A DNA stretch of 64,000 nt, taken from Sphingomonas sp. SCN 67-18. Its GTDB lineage: Bacteria; Pseudomonadota; Alphaproteobacteria; Sphingomonadales; Sphingomonadaceae. The DNA lies in the NCBI RefSeq assembly GCF_001724715.1, contig NZ_MEFG01000015.1, positions 92,392 to 156,391 of the forward strand, given 5' to 3'. Below, piece by piece: positions 19,609 to 28,041 of the stretch. Both the position numbers and the translations under genes were made by a program. Each line of letters begins with the position of its first letter. Position 1 is the first letter of the stretch. The notes under the pieces are model-generated. The model saw only the letters and a list, made by a program, of their open reading frames with translations. It searched no databases and had not been told where the DNA came from.

Positions 19609-21603
19609 TCACGCCAGATCGGGCGGCACCGCCGCCGCCGCCAGCCGCGCGACCAGTTCGTCCAGCGGCACCACTTCCTGCCGGGCGTCGCTACCCAGCG
19701 GACGCAGGGCGACGGTGCGTTCCTCGGCCTCGCGCTTGCCGAGCACCAGCAGGTTGGGAACCTTGGCCAGCGAATGCTCGCGCACCTTGTAGTTGATCTT
19801 CTCGTTCCGCAGGTCCGTTTCCACCCGCAGCCCGGCCGCCGCCAGCTTCTGCGCGACCTCGCGGGCATATTCGTCCGCGTCGGAGACGATGGTGGCGACC
19901 ACCGCCTGCACCGGGGCCAGCCACAGCGGCAGCTTGCCGGCGAAATGTTCGACGAGAATGCCGACGAACCGCTCATAGCTGCCGAAGATCGCGCGGTGCA
20001 GCATGATCGGCCGGTGGCGTTCGCCATCCTCGCCGACATAGCTGGCGTCGAGCCGCTCGGGCAGCACCCGGTCCGACTGGATGGTGCCGACCTGCCAGGT
20101 GCGGCCGATGGCGTCGGTCAAATGCCATTCCAGCTTGGGCGCGTAGAAGGCGCCTTCGCCGGGCAGTTCCTCCCAGCCATATTGCTCCGTCGCGAAGCCC
20201 GCCTTGGCGACAGCGTCGCGCAGTTCGGCCTCGGCCAGGTCCCACACCTCCTCGCTGCCGAAACGCTTTTCCGGGCGCAGCGCCAGCTTGATCGCATAGG
20301 TGAAGCCGAAATCATTGTAGATGCGGTCGGCAAGCTGGCAGAAGGCGCGCACTTCCTCGACGATCTGGTCTTCGCGGCAGAAGATGTGCGCGTCGTCCTG
20401 GGTGAACTGCCGCACCCGCATCAGCCCGTGCAGCGCGCCGTGCGGTTCGTTGCGATGGCAGCAGCCATTTTCGTACAGGCGCAGCGGCAGGTCGCGATAG
20501 CTTTTGATGCCCTGCTTGAAGATGAGGACGTGCGCCGGGCAGTTCATCGGCTTCAGCGCCATCCATTCGGCGGCGTCGGAGACGAGCGGGCCTTCATCTT
20601 CCACATTGGGCACTTCGTCGGGGATGACGAACATATTCTCGCGATATTTGCCCCAATGGCCGGATTGCTCCCACTGGCGCGCGTCCATCACCTGCGGGGT
20701 CTTCACCTCGCGATAGCCGGCATTGTCGATGGCGCGGCGCATATAGGCTTCCAGCCCGCGCCAGATGACATAGCCCTTGGGGTGCCAGAAGACCGATCCG
20801 TGCGCTTCCTGCTGGAGGTGGAACAGGTCCATCTCCTGCCCCAGCTTGCGGTGATCGCGCTTGGCCGCTTCCTCCAGCCGGGTCAGGTGCGCGTCGAGCT
20901 GCTTCCTGTTGAGCCAGCCGGTGCCGTAGATGCGGCTCAGCATCGCGTTCTTCTGGTCGCCGCGCCAATAGGCGCCGGAGACGCGGGTGAGCTTGAAGGC
21001 CTGCGGATCGAGCTTGCCGGTGGAGGCGAGATGCGGCCCGCGGCACATGTCGAACCAGTCCGCGCCCGAGCGATAGACGGTCAGTTGCTCATCGCCCGGC
21101 AATTCGGCCGCCCATTCCGCCTTGAACGCCTCACCCTGTTCGCGCCACCGCGCGATCAGCGCCTCGCGCGGCCAGACTTCGCGAACCAGCGGCTTGTCCG
21201 CCGCGATGATGGCGCGCATCTCCGCCTCGATGGCGGGCAGGTCTTCCTCGGTGAAGGGCCGGTCTTTCGGCGCGAAATCATAATAGAAGCCGTCGTCCGT
21301 CGCCGGGCCGAAGGTGATCTGGGTGCCCGGGAACAGGCGTTGCACCGCCTCCGCCAGCACATGCGCGAAATCGTGGCGCGCCAGTTCCAGCGCGTCCGCC
21401 TCGTCCCGCGCGGTGACCAGCGCCAGTTGCGCGTCGCCTTCCAGCGGGCGGTTGATGTCGCGCAGTTCCCCGTCCACCCGCGCCGCGATCGCCGCCTTGG
21501 CCAGCCCCGGCCCGATCGCCGCGGCGATATCGCCCGGGGTGGTCCCCGCCGCCACCCGGCGAACGGAACCATCGGGAAGGGTGATCGAAAACATCTCGGA
21601 CAT
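19609..21603 (-). CDS. thrS: Threonyl-tRNA synthetase
   Basis: Charges tRNA-Thr and edits mis-charged serine. The 664-residue protein has the full bacterial layout: a TGS domain at the N terminus ([18 protein letters not shown]), an editing domain with [11 protein letters not shown], a class II catalytic core with [27 protein letters not shown] and TQDDAHIFC, and a C-terminal anticodon-binding domain ([20 protein letters not shown]). The zinc-site residues Cys and His are in place. It is followed by infC in the same direction. No leader resembling the E. coli thrS operator was evident. Confidence 0.97.
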   Translation of the reverse strand: MSEMFSITLPDGSVRRVAAGTTPGDIAAAIGPGLAKAAIAARVDGELRDINRPLEGDAQLALVTARDEADALELARHDFAHVLAEAVQRLFPGTQITFGPATDDGFYYDFAPKDRPFTEEDLPAIEAEMRAIIAADKPLVREVWPREALIARWREQGEAFKAEWAAELPGDEQLTVYRSGADWFDMCRGPHLASTGKLDPQAFKLTRVSGAYWRGDQKNAMLSRIYGTGWLNRKQLDAHLTRLEEAAKRDHRKLGQEMDLFHLQQEAHGSVFWHPKGYVIWRGLEAYMRRAIDNAGYREVKTPQVMDARQWEQSGHWGKYRENMFVIPDEVPNVEDEGPLVSDAAEWMALKPMNCPAHVLIFKQGIKSYRDLPLRLYENGCCHRNEPHGALHGLMRVRQFTQDDAHIFCREDQIVEEVRAFCQLADRIYNDFGFTYAIKLALRPEKRFGSEEVWDLAEAELRDAVAKAGFATEQYGWEELPGEGAFYAPKLEWHLTDAIGRTWQVGTIQSDRVLPERLDASYVGEDGERHRPIMLHRAIFGSYERFVGILVEHFAGKLPLWLAPVQAVVATIVSDADEYAREVAQKLAAAGLRVETDLRNEKINYKVREHSLAKVPNLLVLGKREAEERTVALRPLGSDARQEVVPLDELVARLAAAAVPPDLA

Positions 21604-21760
21604 GCGTGAATTCCGCTGGATTGAAAGGCGCCGGGCGCTTGCCGCCTGCCTTGATGAGCCGTCCGGTTCAAGTCAAGCCGAAGCCCGCAGGCAATTGCGT
21701 TGACGGCGCATGAAAATCATTGTCAACCTTATGAAGGGGAAGAGAAAAACAGGGGGACAT

Positions 21761-22822
21761 ATGGAAGATTCGGATCAGGGCGGCAGCGCGTTCGCGTTCG
21801 AAGGCAGCTGGCGCGAGTTCGCGCCCATCGCATTCACCAACCTGCTGCTGACCATCGTCACATTGGGTTTCTACCGTTTCTGGGCGACGACGCGGGAACG
21901 GCGCTATCTGTGGAGCCGCACCCGCTTCATCGACGACAGGCTGGAATGGACCGGCACGGGGCTGGAACTGTTCATCGGCTTCATCCTGGTGGTGCTGCTG
22001 TTCGGCATCCCGTTCCTGATCCTGCAATTCGGGCTGCAGGCGCTGGTCCTGCGCGGTGAAGTGGTGCTGGTCGCGCTGATCACGCTCAGCATCTACCTGT
22101 TCCTCCTCTACATGTTCGGGCTCGCCCGCTTCCGCGCGCTCCGTTACCGGCTGAGCCGCACCTATTGGCACGGCATCCGGGGCGGCAGCGACGATCAGGG
22201 CTTTCGCTACGGCCTGTCCAGCATCTGGCGGCCGGTCGTCGGTTTCCTCGCTTTCGGCCTGATGATCCCATGGTCGATGACGACGCTGTGGAACAAGCGG
22301 TGGAACAAGATGAGCTTTGGTCCCTTCGGCTTCGAATCCGGCGCCCAATGGCCCAATATCATGGGCCGCTACCTGTTGTGCGTGGGCTTTCCGTTCATCG
22401 CCATGCTTGCCGGGCTGATCGCACTGGCGCCCATGGCGCCCGCGGGTTACGATCAGCAAGCTGCAGTCATCAGCGGGGTTATCCTCTTCCTGATCGTCTA
22501 TGTCGGCTTCGCACTGGTGATGACGGCCTTTTATGCGGCCTTCTTCCGGGAGGCGGTGGACAGCCTGTCGCTCTCCGACCTCAGTTTCGGGTTCACCGCG
22601 CGGACCATGGACTGGCTGAAACTGATCCTCGGCCATATCGGGCTGGTCATCGTCACGCTGGGCATCGGGCTGATCTTCATCCGTTACCGCAACTGGCGGT
22701 TCTTCATCACCCACATGGACGCCTATGGGGAGATCGACACGGCCGCCCTCACTCAATCCGCCACCCGCGAACCGGGCCAGGGAGAAGGGCTACTGGACGC
22801 CTTCGATGTCGGCGCCATCTGA
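21761..22822 (+). CDS. DUF898 (YjgN-like) polytopic membrane protein
   Basis: An inner-membrane protein of about 353 residues from the ATG at 21761 (MEDSDQGGS), which follows GGGGGAC; the longer frame from 21710 lacks a better site. It starts with the soluble DUF898 motif FAFEGSWREFAPIAFTNLLL and has about seven hydrophobic segments. A characteristic SRTYWHGIRGG lies between helices, and a second FARF-like RFRALRYRL precedes it. The C-terminal RYRNWRFFITHM is also typical. Its function is not known. The stop at 22822 lies 4 bp before the M48 protease gene, so the two form an operon. Confidence 0.87.
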   Translation: MEDSDQGGSAFAFEGSWREFAPIAFTNLLLTIVTLGFYRFWATTRERRYLWSRTRFIDDRLEWTGTGLELFIGFILVVLLFGIPFLILQFGLQALVLRGEVVLVALITLSIYLFLLYMFGLARFRALRYRLSRTYWHGIRGGSDDQGFRYGLSSIWRPVVGFLAFGLMIPWSMTTLWNKRWNKMSFGPFGFESGAQWPNIMGRYLLCVGFPFIAMLAGLIALAPMAPAGYDQQAAVISGVILFLIVYVGFALVMTAFYAAFFREAVDSLSLSDLSFGFTARTMDWLKLILGHIGLVIVTLGIGLIFIRYRNWRFFITHMDAYGEIDTAALTQSATREPGQGEGLLDAFDVGAI

Positions 22823-22826
22823 CCCG

Positions 22827-23918
22827 ATGGCGGACGAAGCCGACGCCGCGCCGACATTGTGGCATTATGACGGCGTCAGCGCCCTGCGCAGGACGCCGTC
22901 GCTGGACATGGCCGGCGACGGTTTCTGGCTGGTCGACGATGACGGGCGGACCGGCCCCTTCGCCTGGAGCGCGCTGCAGGCGCGGGATGGCGGCGGTGGC
23001 GACGCCGTCTATGGCCTTGCGGACCGGCCCGGCTGGCGGATCGGCTTTTCGGGCGACATTCCGGCGGAGATACGCGACCGGTTGCCGGCCGGTGGACGTT
23101 ATGGCCGGCTGATCGACCGGTTCGGGCTGGCGCCGGCGACCGCCGCATTCGCCGTCGTCGCGGCCATCGCCATCTTCACGCTGATGAAGCTGCCCGGCCT
23201 GATCGCGCCCTTCATACCGGCCGAGTGGGAAAGCCGGATGGGCGACGCGATGGTGGGCGATTTCGGCGGCCGCCTGTGCGACGGGCCGGGCGGACAGGAA
23301 GCGCTGGACAGGCTCACCGCGCGGATCGCCCCGCACGTCCGGCCCATCGACGTGCGCGTCGCCAATATCGACATGGTCAATGCCGTCGCGTTGCCGGGCG
23401 GCAAGATCATCATCTTCCGCAAGCTGCTGGACGACGCGCGGTCGCCGGACGAGGTGGCCGGGGTGCTTGGCCACGAAATCGGCCATGTCGAACATCGCGA
23501 CGTGGTGCAGGCGCTGCTCCGCCAGACCGGGCTGAGCGTGCTGATGCTGGGCACGGGAGGCGATGCGGGCGGCTATTTCAACGCGCTGGTTTCCGCCACC
23601 TATTCGCGCGACGCGGAGAGCAAGGCGGACGGATTCTCCATCGGCGCGCTGAAGGCCGCCAACATCTCGCCGCGGCCCACCGCTGCTTTCTTCAACCGGC
23701 TGGCGGGCGAGGAAAAGGTGCTGGGCAAGGCCGCGACCGCGCTCAGCTATGTCGCGAGCCACCCGCTATCGCAGGACCGCGAGCGCCGCTTCGCTGGCAG
23801 CGCGACGGCCGGGCAGCATTACCGCCCAGCCCTCAGCGAAGCGGACTGGACCGCCCTCAAGCAGATCTGCAGCGCCGACCCCGATGTGGCGGAGAGCAGC
23901 GACTGGCTGAGCGATTGA
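22827..23918 (+). CDS. M48-family zinc metalloprotease with N-terminal membrane segment
   Basis: A membrane-bound peptidase of about 363 residues. The first 80 residues are a DUF-like cytoplasmic region; a single membrane helix follows (FAVVAAIAIFTLMKL). The catalytic part has the zinc motif HEIGH with His216, Glu217 and His220, and a third ligand in YSRDAESKADGF. The GLSVLMLG and YVASHPLSQDRERRF segments match M48 proteases of the BepA/HtpX type. The ATG at 22827 is chosen because it clears the DUF898 stop; an ATG at 22806 would overlap it. Pairing with DUF898 suggests a joint role in envelope quality control, which is inference. Confidence 0.9.
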   Translation: MADEADAAPTLWHYDGVSALRRTPSLDMAGDGFWLVDDDGRTGPFAWSALQARDGGGGDAVYGLADRPGWRIGFSGDIPAEIRDRLPAGGRYGRLIDRFGLAPATAAFAVVAAIAIFTLMKLPGLIAPFIPAEWESRMGDAMVGDFGGRLCDGPGGQEALDRLTARIAPHVRPIDVRVANIDMVNAVALPGGKIIIFRKLLDDARSPDEVAGVLGHEIGHVEHRDVVQALLRQTGLSVLMLGTGGDAGGYFNALVSATYSRDAESKADGFSIGALKAANISPRPTAAFFNRLAGEEKVLGKAATALSYVASHPLSQDRERRFAGSATAGQHYRPALSEADWTALKQICSADPDVAESSDWLSD

Positions 23919-24016
23919 CGCGACGGGATCAGTCGACAAGCGCAGCTTTTGCTTCCCTTGCGCGCCCGGCGGTGCGATCCCGGTCCGGTTGATGGGACAA
24001 TCAGGATCTGACCGCT

Positions 24017-24271
24017 GTGTTGAACAAGCTGTTTCGCGACCATCCCGCCGAAATCGGCGAGAGCTATGGCGAGCATTTTCGCGTGGCCGTCGGCTTTGGT
24101 TGCAGGATGATCGGCGGCGGGGCGGCCTGCCTGGTCCATGCGCTCGTCCCGGCGCTGTTCATGACCACCGGCAGCCGCACGGTGAAGGCGCTGTACGGGC
24201 AGATGGTGGCCAAGCGCGCGGCGTTGCGGGAGGCCAATATCGAAGCGCAGGCGATTGAATGGGTGATCTGA
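24017..24271 (+). CDS. DUF6356 family small protein
   Basis: An 84-residue protein of a family seen mainly in sphingomonads and relatives. It begins with LFRDHPAEIGESYGEHF and has one hydrophobic segment, FGCRMIGGGAACLVHALVPALFM, followed by a short conserved GSRTVKALYGQM. The start is GTG with AGGA 11 bases upstream. It may be a single-pass inner-membrane protein. Function unknown. It overlaps the following hydrolase gene by 13 bp. Confidence 0.78.
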   Translation: MLNKLFRDHPAEIGESYGEHFRVAVGFGCRMIGGGAACLVHALVPALFMTTGSRTVKALYGQMVAKRAALREANIEAQAIEWVI

Positions 24272-25014
24272 CCGCGCCCGCGCCCGCCTATCTGCCCCGC
24301 GCCGACGGCACCCGCCTCGCCTATCGCCTGCGCGCCGGGGCAGGCCCGGTCGTCATTTTCCTGCCGGGCTATATGTCCGACATGGCGGGCGGCAAGGCGG
24401 TGGCGCTGGACGCATGGGCCGCGCGCGAGAGCCGCGCGCTGCTGCGCCTCGATTATTCCGGCTGCGGCGCCAGCGACGGCGCGTTCGAGGACGGCACGCT
24501 CGACATATGGCGCGACGACGCGCTGCACCTGATCGATACCCTGACAAGCGGGCCGCTGGTGCTGGTGGGATCATCCATGGGCGGCTGGCTGATGCTGCTG
24601 ATCGCGGTCGCCCGGCCGGAGCGGATCGCCGCGCTGGTCGGCATCGCCGCCGCGCCCGATTTCACCGACTGGGGTTTCAGCCAGGACCAGAAGATTGCGC
24701 TGCTGGCCGAAGGGCGGATCGTCGAGCCGTCCGAATATGGCGAGGCGCCGATGGTGACGACGCGCGCCTTCTGGCAATCTGGCGAGGCGAACCGGCTGCT
24801 CCAGCGCAGCCTGCCGATCGACTGCCCGGTTCGGCTGCTGCACGGCCAGCGCGATCCCGACGTGCCCTGGCACCATTCGCTGCACCTGGCCGAACGGATT
24901 CGTTCAGCCGACGTGCAGACGCTGCTCGTCAAGGATGGCGACCATCGCCTGTCGCGCCCGCAGGACATTGGCCTGCTGCTGGACGTGATCGGCCGCTTGC
25001 CGGAGTCGCCATGA
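24259..25014 (+). CDS. Alpha/beta hydrolase
   Basis: A 251-residue serine hydrolase of the alpha/beta fold, similar to the acyl-protein thioesterase ABHD10 group by pattern. Landmarks are the oxyanion-region FLPGYMSDMAGGKA, the nucleophile elbow GSSMGGW with Ser106, a catalytic acid region RDPDVPW and the catalytic His in DGDHRLSRPQD. Natural substrate unknown; a thioesterase or esterase activity is expected. It overlaps the previous DUF6356 gene by 13 bp and the next TPR gene by 4 bp (ATGA). Confidence 0.9.
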   Translation: MGDLTAPAPAYLPRADGTRLAYRLRAGAGPVVIFLPGYMSDMAGGKAVALDAWAARESRALLRLDYSGCGASDGAFEDGTLDIWRDDALHLIDTLTSGPLVLVGSSMGGWLMLLIAVARPERIAALVGIAAAPDFTDWGFSQDQKIALLAEGRIVEPSEYGEAPMVTTRAFWQSGEANRLLQRSLPIDCPVRLLHGQRDPDVPWHHSLHLAERIRSADVQTLLVKDGDHRLSRPQDIGLLLDVIGRLPESP

Positions 25015-25751
25015 TCGCCCTTGCCCTGTTGCTGCTCGCCCAGGCGGAGATGCCCGCCGACCGGCTGGACGCCTGCGCCGCGCTGGCCGACGAACAGCCC
25101 GAGGCCGCGATTGCGGAGGCGAGCCGCTGGATCATGGCGCAGGGCGGCGCGCAGGCGCGGCAATGCCTTGGCATCGGCTATGCCGCGCAGCAGCGCTGGT
25201 TGCCCGCCGCCACCGCCTTCGAGCAGGCGGCGCGCGAGGCGGAGGTGGCGCGCGACGGCCGCGCCGCGCAAATATGGGTGCAGGCCGGCAATGCCCGGCT
25301 GGCGGCGGGCGACGCGCCGGGCGCGCACGCCGCGCTGACCGCCGCGCTGTCGAGCGGGATATTGACCGGCGGCGAACGGGGCGAGGCGCATCTGGACCGG
25401 GCCCGCGCCTCGGTTGCGCTGGGCGACCTTAAGGCGGCGCGCGACGATCTGGACAAGGCGGTGGAGCTGGCTCCGGCCGATCCGCTGGCCTGGCTGCTCT
25501 CCGCCACGCTGGCCCGGCGGCAGGGCGACCTGAACCGCGCCGGCCGGGACATCGCGGAGGCAGCGAAGCGATCGCCCGACGACGCGGCGGTGGCGCTGGA
25601 GGCCGGCAATATCGCGATCCTCTCCGGCGCGGCGGAGGCGGCGCGCGTCGCCTGGCAGGCGGCGGTGGCCGCCCAGCCGGACAGCGACGCGGGACGGGCG
25701 GCGGCGGCATCGTTGAAAGAGCTTGGTTCCCCGCCCGCAGCGCCTAAATAA
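25011..25751 (+). CDS. Tetratricopeptide-repeat protein
   Basis: A 246-residue protein with a short hydrophobic N terminus (MIALALLLLAQA) that may be an export signal. About four TPR-type helical pairs follow; the clearest is LGDLKAARDDLDKAVELAPADPLAW, with a second QGDLNRAGRDIAEAAKRSPDD. The start overlaps the hydrolase stop (ATGA). It is probably a periplasmic or membrane-tethered adaptor of unknown partner. The rest of the longer open frame upstream is a shadow of the hydrolase. Confidence 0.83.
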   Translation: MIALALLLLAQAEMPADRLDACAALADEQPEAAIAEASRWIMAQGGAQARQCLGIGYAAQQRWLPAATAFEQAAREAEVARDGRAAQIWVQAGNARLAAGDAPGAHAALTAALSSGILTGGERGEAHLDRARASVALGDLKAARDDLDKAVELAPADPLAWLLSATLARRQGDLNRAGRDIAEAAKRSPDDAAVALEAGNIAILSGAAEAARVAWQAAVAAQPDSDAGRAAAASLKELGSPPAAPK

Positions 25752-25756
25752 CGGGC

Positions 25757-26170
25757 ATGAAATATCTTCACAGCATGATCCGCGTGACCGATCCGGCCGC
25801 CACCGTCGCCTTTTTCGAGCTGCTGGGACTGCGCGAGGTGCGCCGCATCGACAATGAGAAGGGGCGCTTCACGCTGATCTTCATGGCCGCGCCGGGCGAT
25901 GAGGACGCGCAGGTGGAGTTGACCCATAATTGGGACCCGGAACGCTATGACGGCGGCCGCAATTTCGGCCACCTCGCCTACCGCGTCGACAATATCTACG
26001 AGACATGCCAGCGGCTGATGGATGGCGGCGTCACCATCAACCGCCCGCCGCGCGACGGCCACATGGCGTTCGTCCGCACGCCGGACAATATCTCGATCGA
26101 ACTGTTGCAGGACGGCCAGCTGCCCCCGGCGGAGCCATGGGCATCGATGCCCAATGAGGGGGTGTGGTGA
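25757..26170 (+). CDS. gloA: Lactoylglutathione lyase (glyoxalase I)
   Basis: Converts the hemithioacetal of methylglyoxal and glutathione to S-lactoylglutathione. The 137-residue protein matches GloA in length, and the four metal ligands are visible: His5 (MKYLH), Glu54 (AQVELTHNW), His72 (FGHLAYRV) and Glu115 (ISIELLQDG). The Glu-His pattern and small size suggest a Ni/Co-type enzyme like that of E. coli. It lies 5 bp after the TPR gene and overlaps the flavoenzyme that follows; glyoxalase II is two genes on, so the pathway is encoded together. Confidence 0.94.
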   Translation: MKYLHSMIRVTDPAATVAFFELLGLREVRRIDNEKGRFTLIFMAAPGDEDAQVELTHNWDPERYDGGRNFGHLAYRVDNIYETCQRLMDGGVTINRPPRDGHMAFVRTPDNISIELLQDGQLPPAEPWASMPNEGVW

Positions 26171-27237
26171 TGGCGCACGCATGGCCCGACAACCGCTTCA
26201 CCGCACTCGTCGGCTGCGCCCACCCCATCGTGCAGGCGCCGATGGCGGGCGCGGTCGGCCCCGCCATGGCGCAGGCGGTGATCGCCGCCGGCGGGCTGGG
26301 ATCGCTGCCCTGCGGCATGATCACGCCGGAAAAGGCGCTGGCGGACGCGGCGACGGTGGGCGGCGGGCCGCTGAACATGAATTTCTTCTGCCACAGCCTG
26401 CCGGAGGACAGCGATCCGACCGCGTGGCGCGCGATGCTCGCGGCCTATGACGCGGACTACGCGCCCGATTACAGCGCCCCGCCCCCGCCCGTGCGCGCGC
26501 CCTTTGGCGAGGCGATGTGCGCGGTGGTGGAGCAGGTCCGCCCGGCCGCTGTCAGCTTTCATTTCGGCCTGCCGGACGAAAGGCTGGTCGGCCGTGTCCG
26601 CGCGAGCGGCGCGAAGGTGATCGGCAATGCGACCAGCGTGGCGGAGGCGGTGTGGCTGGCCGAACGCGGCTGCGACGCGATCATCGCGCAGGGCCTGGAG
26701 GCGGGCGGCCATGCCGGCTGGTTCCTGCCCGCCCACCCCGCCGCGCGGCTGGGCATTTTCGCGCTGATCCCGCAGGTGGCGGACGCGGTACAGGTGCCGG
26801 TGATCGCCGCCGGGGGCATCGGCGACGCGCGCGGCATCGCCGCCGCGATGATGCTGGGCGCATCCGCCGTGCAGATGGGCACGGCCTATCTCCACAGCCC
26901 GGAAAGCCTGATCTCGGCCGCGCACCGCAAGGCGCTGGCCAGCGAGGCGGCGCGGCGCACCGTTGCCACCAACCTGTTCACCGGCGGCAACGCCCGCGCC
27001 ATCCCCAACCGGCTGATCGACGATCTTGGCCCGGTCAACGGCGCCGTCCCGGCCTATCCCGACGGCGCGGCGGTGATCGCCCCGCTGCGCCGCGCGGCGG
27101 AGGCGAAGGGCGATCCTGCCTTCACCCCGCTATGGTCCGGGCAATCCGCGCCGCTGTGCCGGTCGATGCCCGCCGCGGAGTTGACCCGCACGCTCGCCGG
27201 GGAGGCGCTGGCCCTGCTGAACGGAGACGCCCGGTGA
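26170..27237 (+). CDS. Nitronate monooxygenase / 2-nitropropane dioxygenase-like flavoenzyme
   Basis: An FMN-dependent TIM-barrel enzyme of 355 residues. Family marks are QAPMAGAVGPAMAQAVIAAGGLGSL at the N terminus, HFGLPDERLV, GNATSVAEAVWLAERGCDAIIAQG, EAGGHAGWF with the catalytic His, VPVIAAGGIGD and GASAVQMGTAYL for phosphate binding. The ATG at 26170 shares one base with the gloA stop (TGATG). Members oxidise nitronates, but many act on other substrates, such as enoyl or acyl compounds. Its place between glyoxalase I and II suggests a role linked to electrophile or methylglyoxal defence, which is inference. Confidence 0.88.
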   Translation: MAHAWPDNRFTALVGCAHPIVQAPMAGAVGPAMAQAVIAAGGLGSLPCGMITPEKALADAATVGGGPLNMNFFCHSLPEDSDPTAWRAMLAAYDADYAPDYSAPPPPVRAPFGEAMCAVVEQVRPAAVSFHFGLPDERLVGRVRASGAKVIGNATSVAEAVWLAERGCDAIIAQGLEAGGHAGWFLPAHPAARLGIFALIPQVADAVQVPVIAAGGIGDARGIAAAMMLGASAVQMGTAYLHSPESLISAAHRKALASEAARRTVATNLFTGGNARAIPNRLIDDLGPVNGAVPAYPDGAAVIAPLRRAAEAKGDPAFTPLWSGQSAPLCRSMPAAELTRTLAGEALALLNGDAR

Positions 27238-27971
27238 GCCGCACGCTCGACATCGTCCGCATCCCCGTGCTCATCGACAATTATGTCTGGCTGGTCCACG
27301 AACCGGCCTCCGGCGAAACGACCGTCATCGACCCCGCCGTCGCCGATCCCGTGCTGGCGGAGGCGGACAGGCGCGGCTGGCGGATCAGCCAGATCTGGAA
27401 CACCCACTGGCACCCCGACCACACCGGCGGCAATGCCGCGATCAAGGCGGCCACCGGCTGCACCATCACCGGCCCGGGGGCGGAGGCGGCGCGCATCCCG
27501 ACGCTGGACCGCATGGTGGGCGACGGCGACATCGTCCGGCTGGGCGCGGTGGAGGCGGCGGTGATCGCCGTGCCCGCCCACACCGCCGGGCACATCGCCT
27601 ATCATGTCGCGAGCGAGGCGGTCGTCTTTGTCGGCGACACGCTGTTCGCCATGGGCTGCGGCCGGCTGTTCGAGGGGACGGCGGACCAGATGTTCGCCAA
27701 CATGCGGCGGCTGGGCGCGCTGCCGGGCGAGACCGCGGTCTATTGCGCGCATGAATATACCCAGTCGAACGGCCGTTATGCGCTGGTCGCCGAACCGGGG
27801 AACCGGGCCATTGCCGAGCGCATGGCCGCCGTCGACGCCGCCCGCGCGCAGGGCGAGGCGACGGTGCCGACCACCATCGCGCTTGAGCAGGCGACCAACC
27901 CGTTCATGCGCGCGCCGGACGTGGCGACGCTGGCCGAGCGCCGCGCCGCCAAGGACGCGTTTCGCGGCTGA
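27234..27971 (+). CDS. gloB: Hydroxyacylglutathione hydrolase (glyoxalase II)
   Basis: Hydrolyses S-lactoylglutathione to lactate and glutathione, completing the glyoxalase pathway. The 245-residue metallo-beta-lactamase fold has the motif THWHPDHTGG, the metal ligand His in PAHTAGHIAYH, Asp in FVGDTLFAMGCGRLFEGT and His in CAHEYTQSN. The C-terminal substrate-binding helices (PTTIALEQATNPFMR) are those of true GloB. It starts at GTG and overlaps the upstream stop (GTGA). The last codons (DAFRG and stop) are the first unit of a 27-bp tandem repeat that continues past the gene. Confidence 0.94.
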   Translation: MSRTLDIVRIPVLIDNYVWLVHEPASGETTVIDPAVADPVLAEADRRGWRISQIWNTHWHPDHTGGNAAIKAATGCTITGPGAEAARIPTLDRMVGDGDIVRLGAVEAAVIAVPAHTAGHIAYHVASEAVVFVGDTLFAMGCGRLFEGTADQMFANMRRLGALPGETAVYCAHEYTQSNGRYALVAEPGNRAIAERMAAVDAARAQGEATVPTTIALEQATNPFMRAPDVATLAERRAAKDAFRG

Positions 27972-28037
27972 CGGCGCGGGGATGCGTTTGGCGGCTGATG
28001 CCGCAAGGGCACGTTTCGCGGCTGCCGCCGCCGGGGG
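27954..28037 (+). repeat. Three imperfect 27-bp tandem units spanning the gloB stop
   Basis: Three copies of a unit with the core GCGTTTCGCGGCTGA occur with exactly 27-base spacing; the TTT triplets start at 27960, 27987 and 28014. The first copy encodes the last gloB residues DAFRG and stop; the second reads DAFGG and stop in the same frame; the third lacks the stop. This looks like an end-of-gene tandem duplication that has drifted. Confidence 0.6.
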
Positions 28038-28041
28038 AAAA

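Noticed and set aside
18972..20039. A longer infC reading frame starting within thrS
   Set aside because: The extra N-terminal part is Arg/Trp-rich shadow sequence of thrS, which has all synthetase motifs in its own frame.
21604..21760. T-box or threonine-responsive leader at thrS
   Set aside because: T-boxes belong to Gram-positive bacteria and the sequence has no specifier-like structure or terminator/antiterminator pair that I can find.
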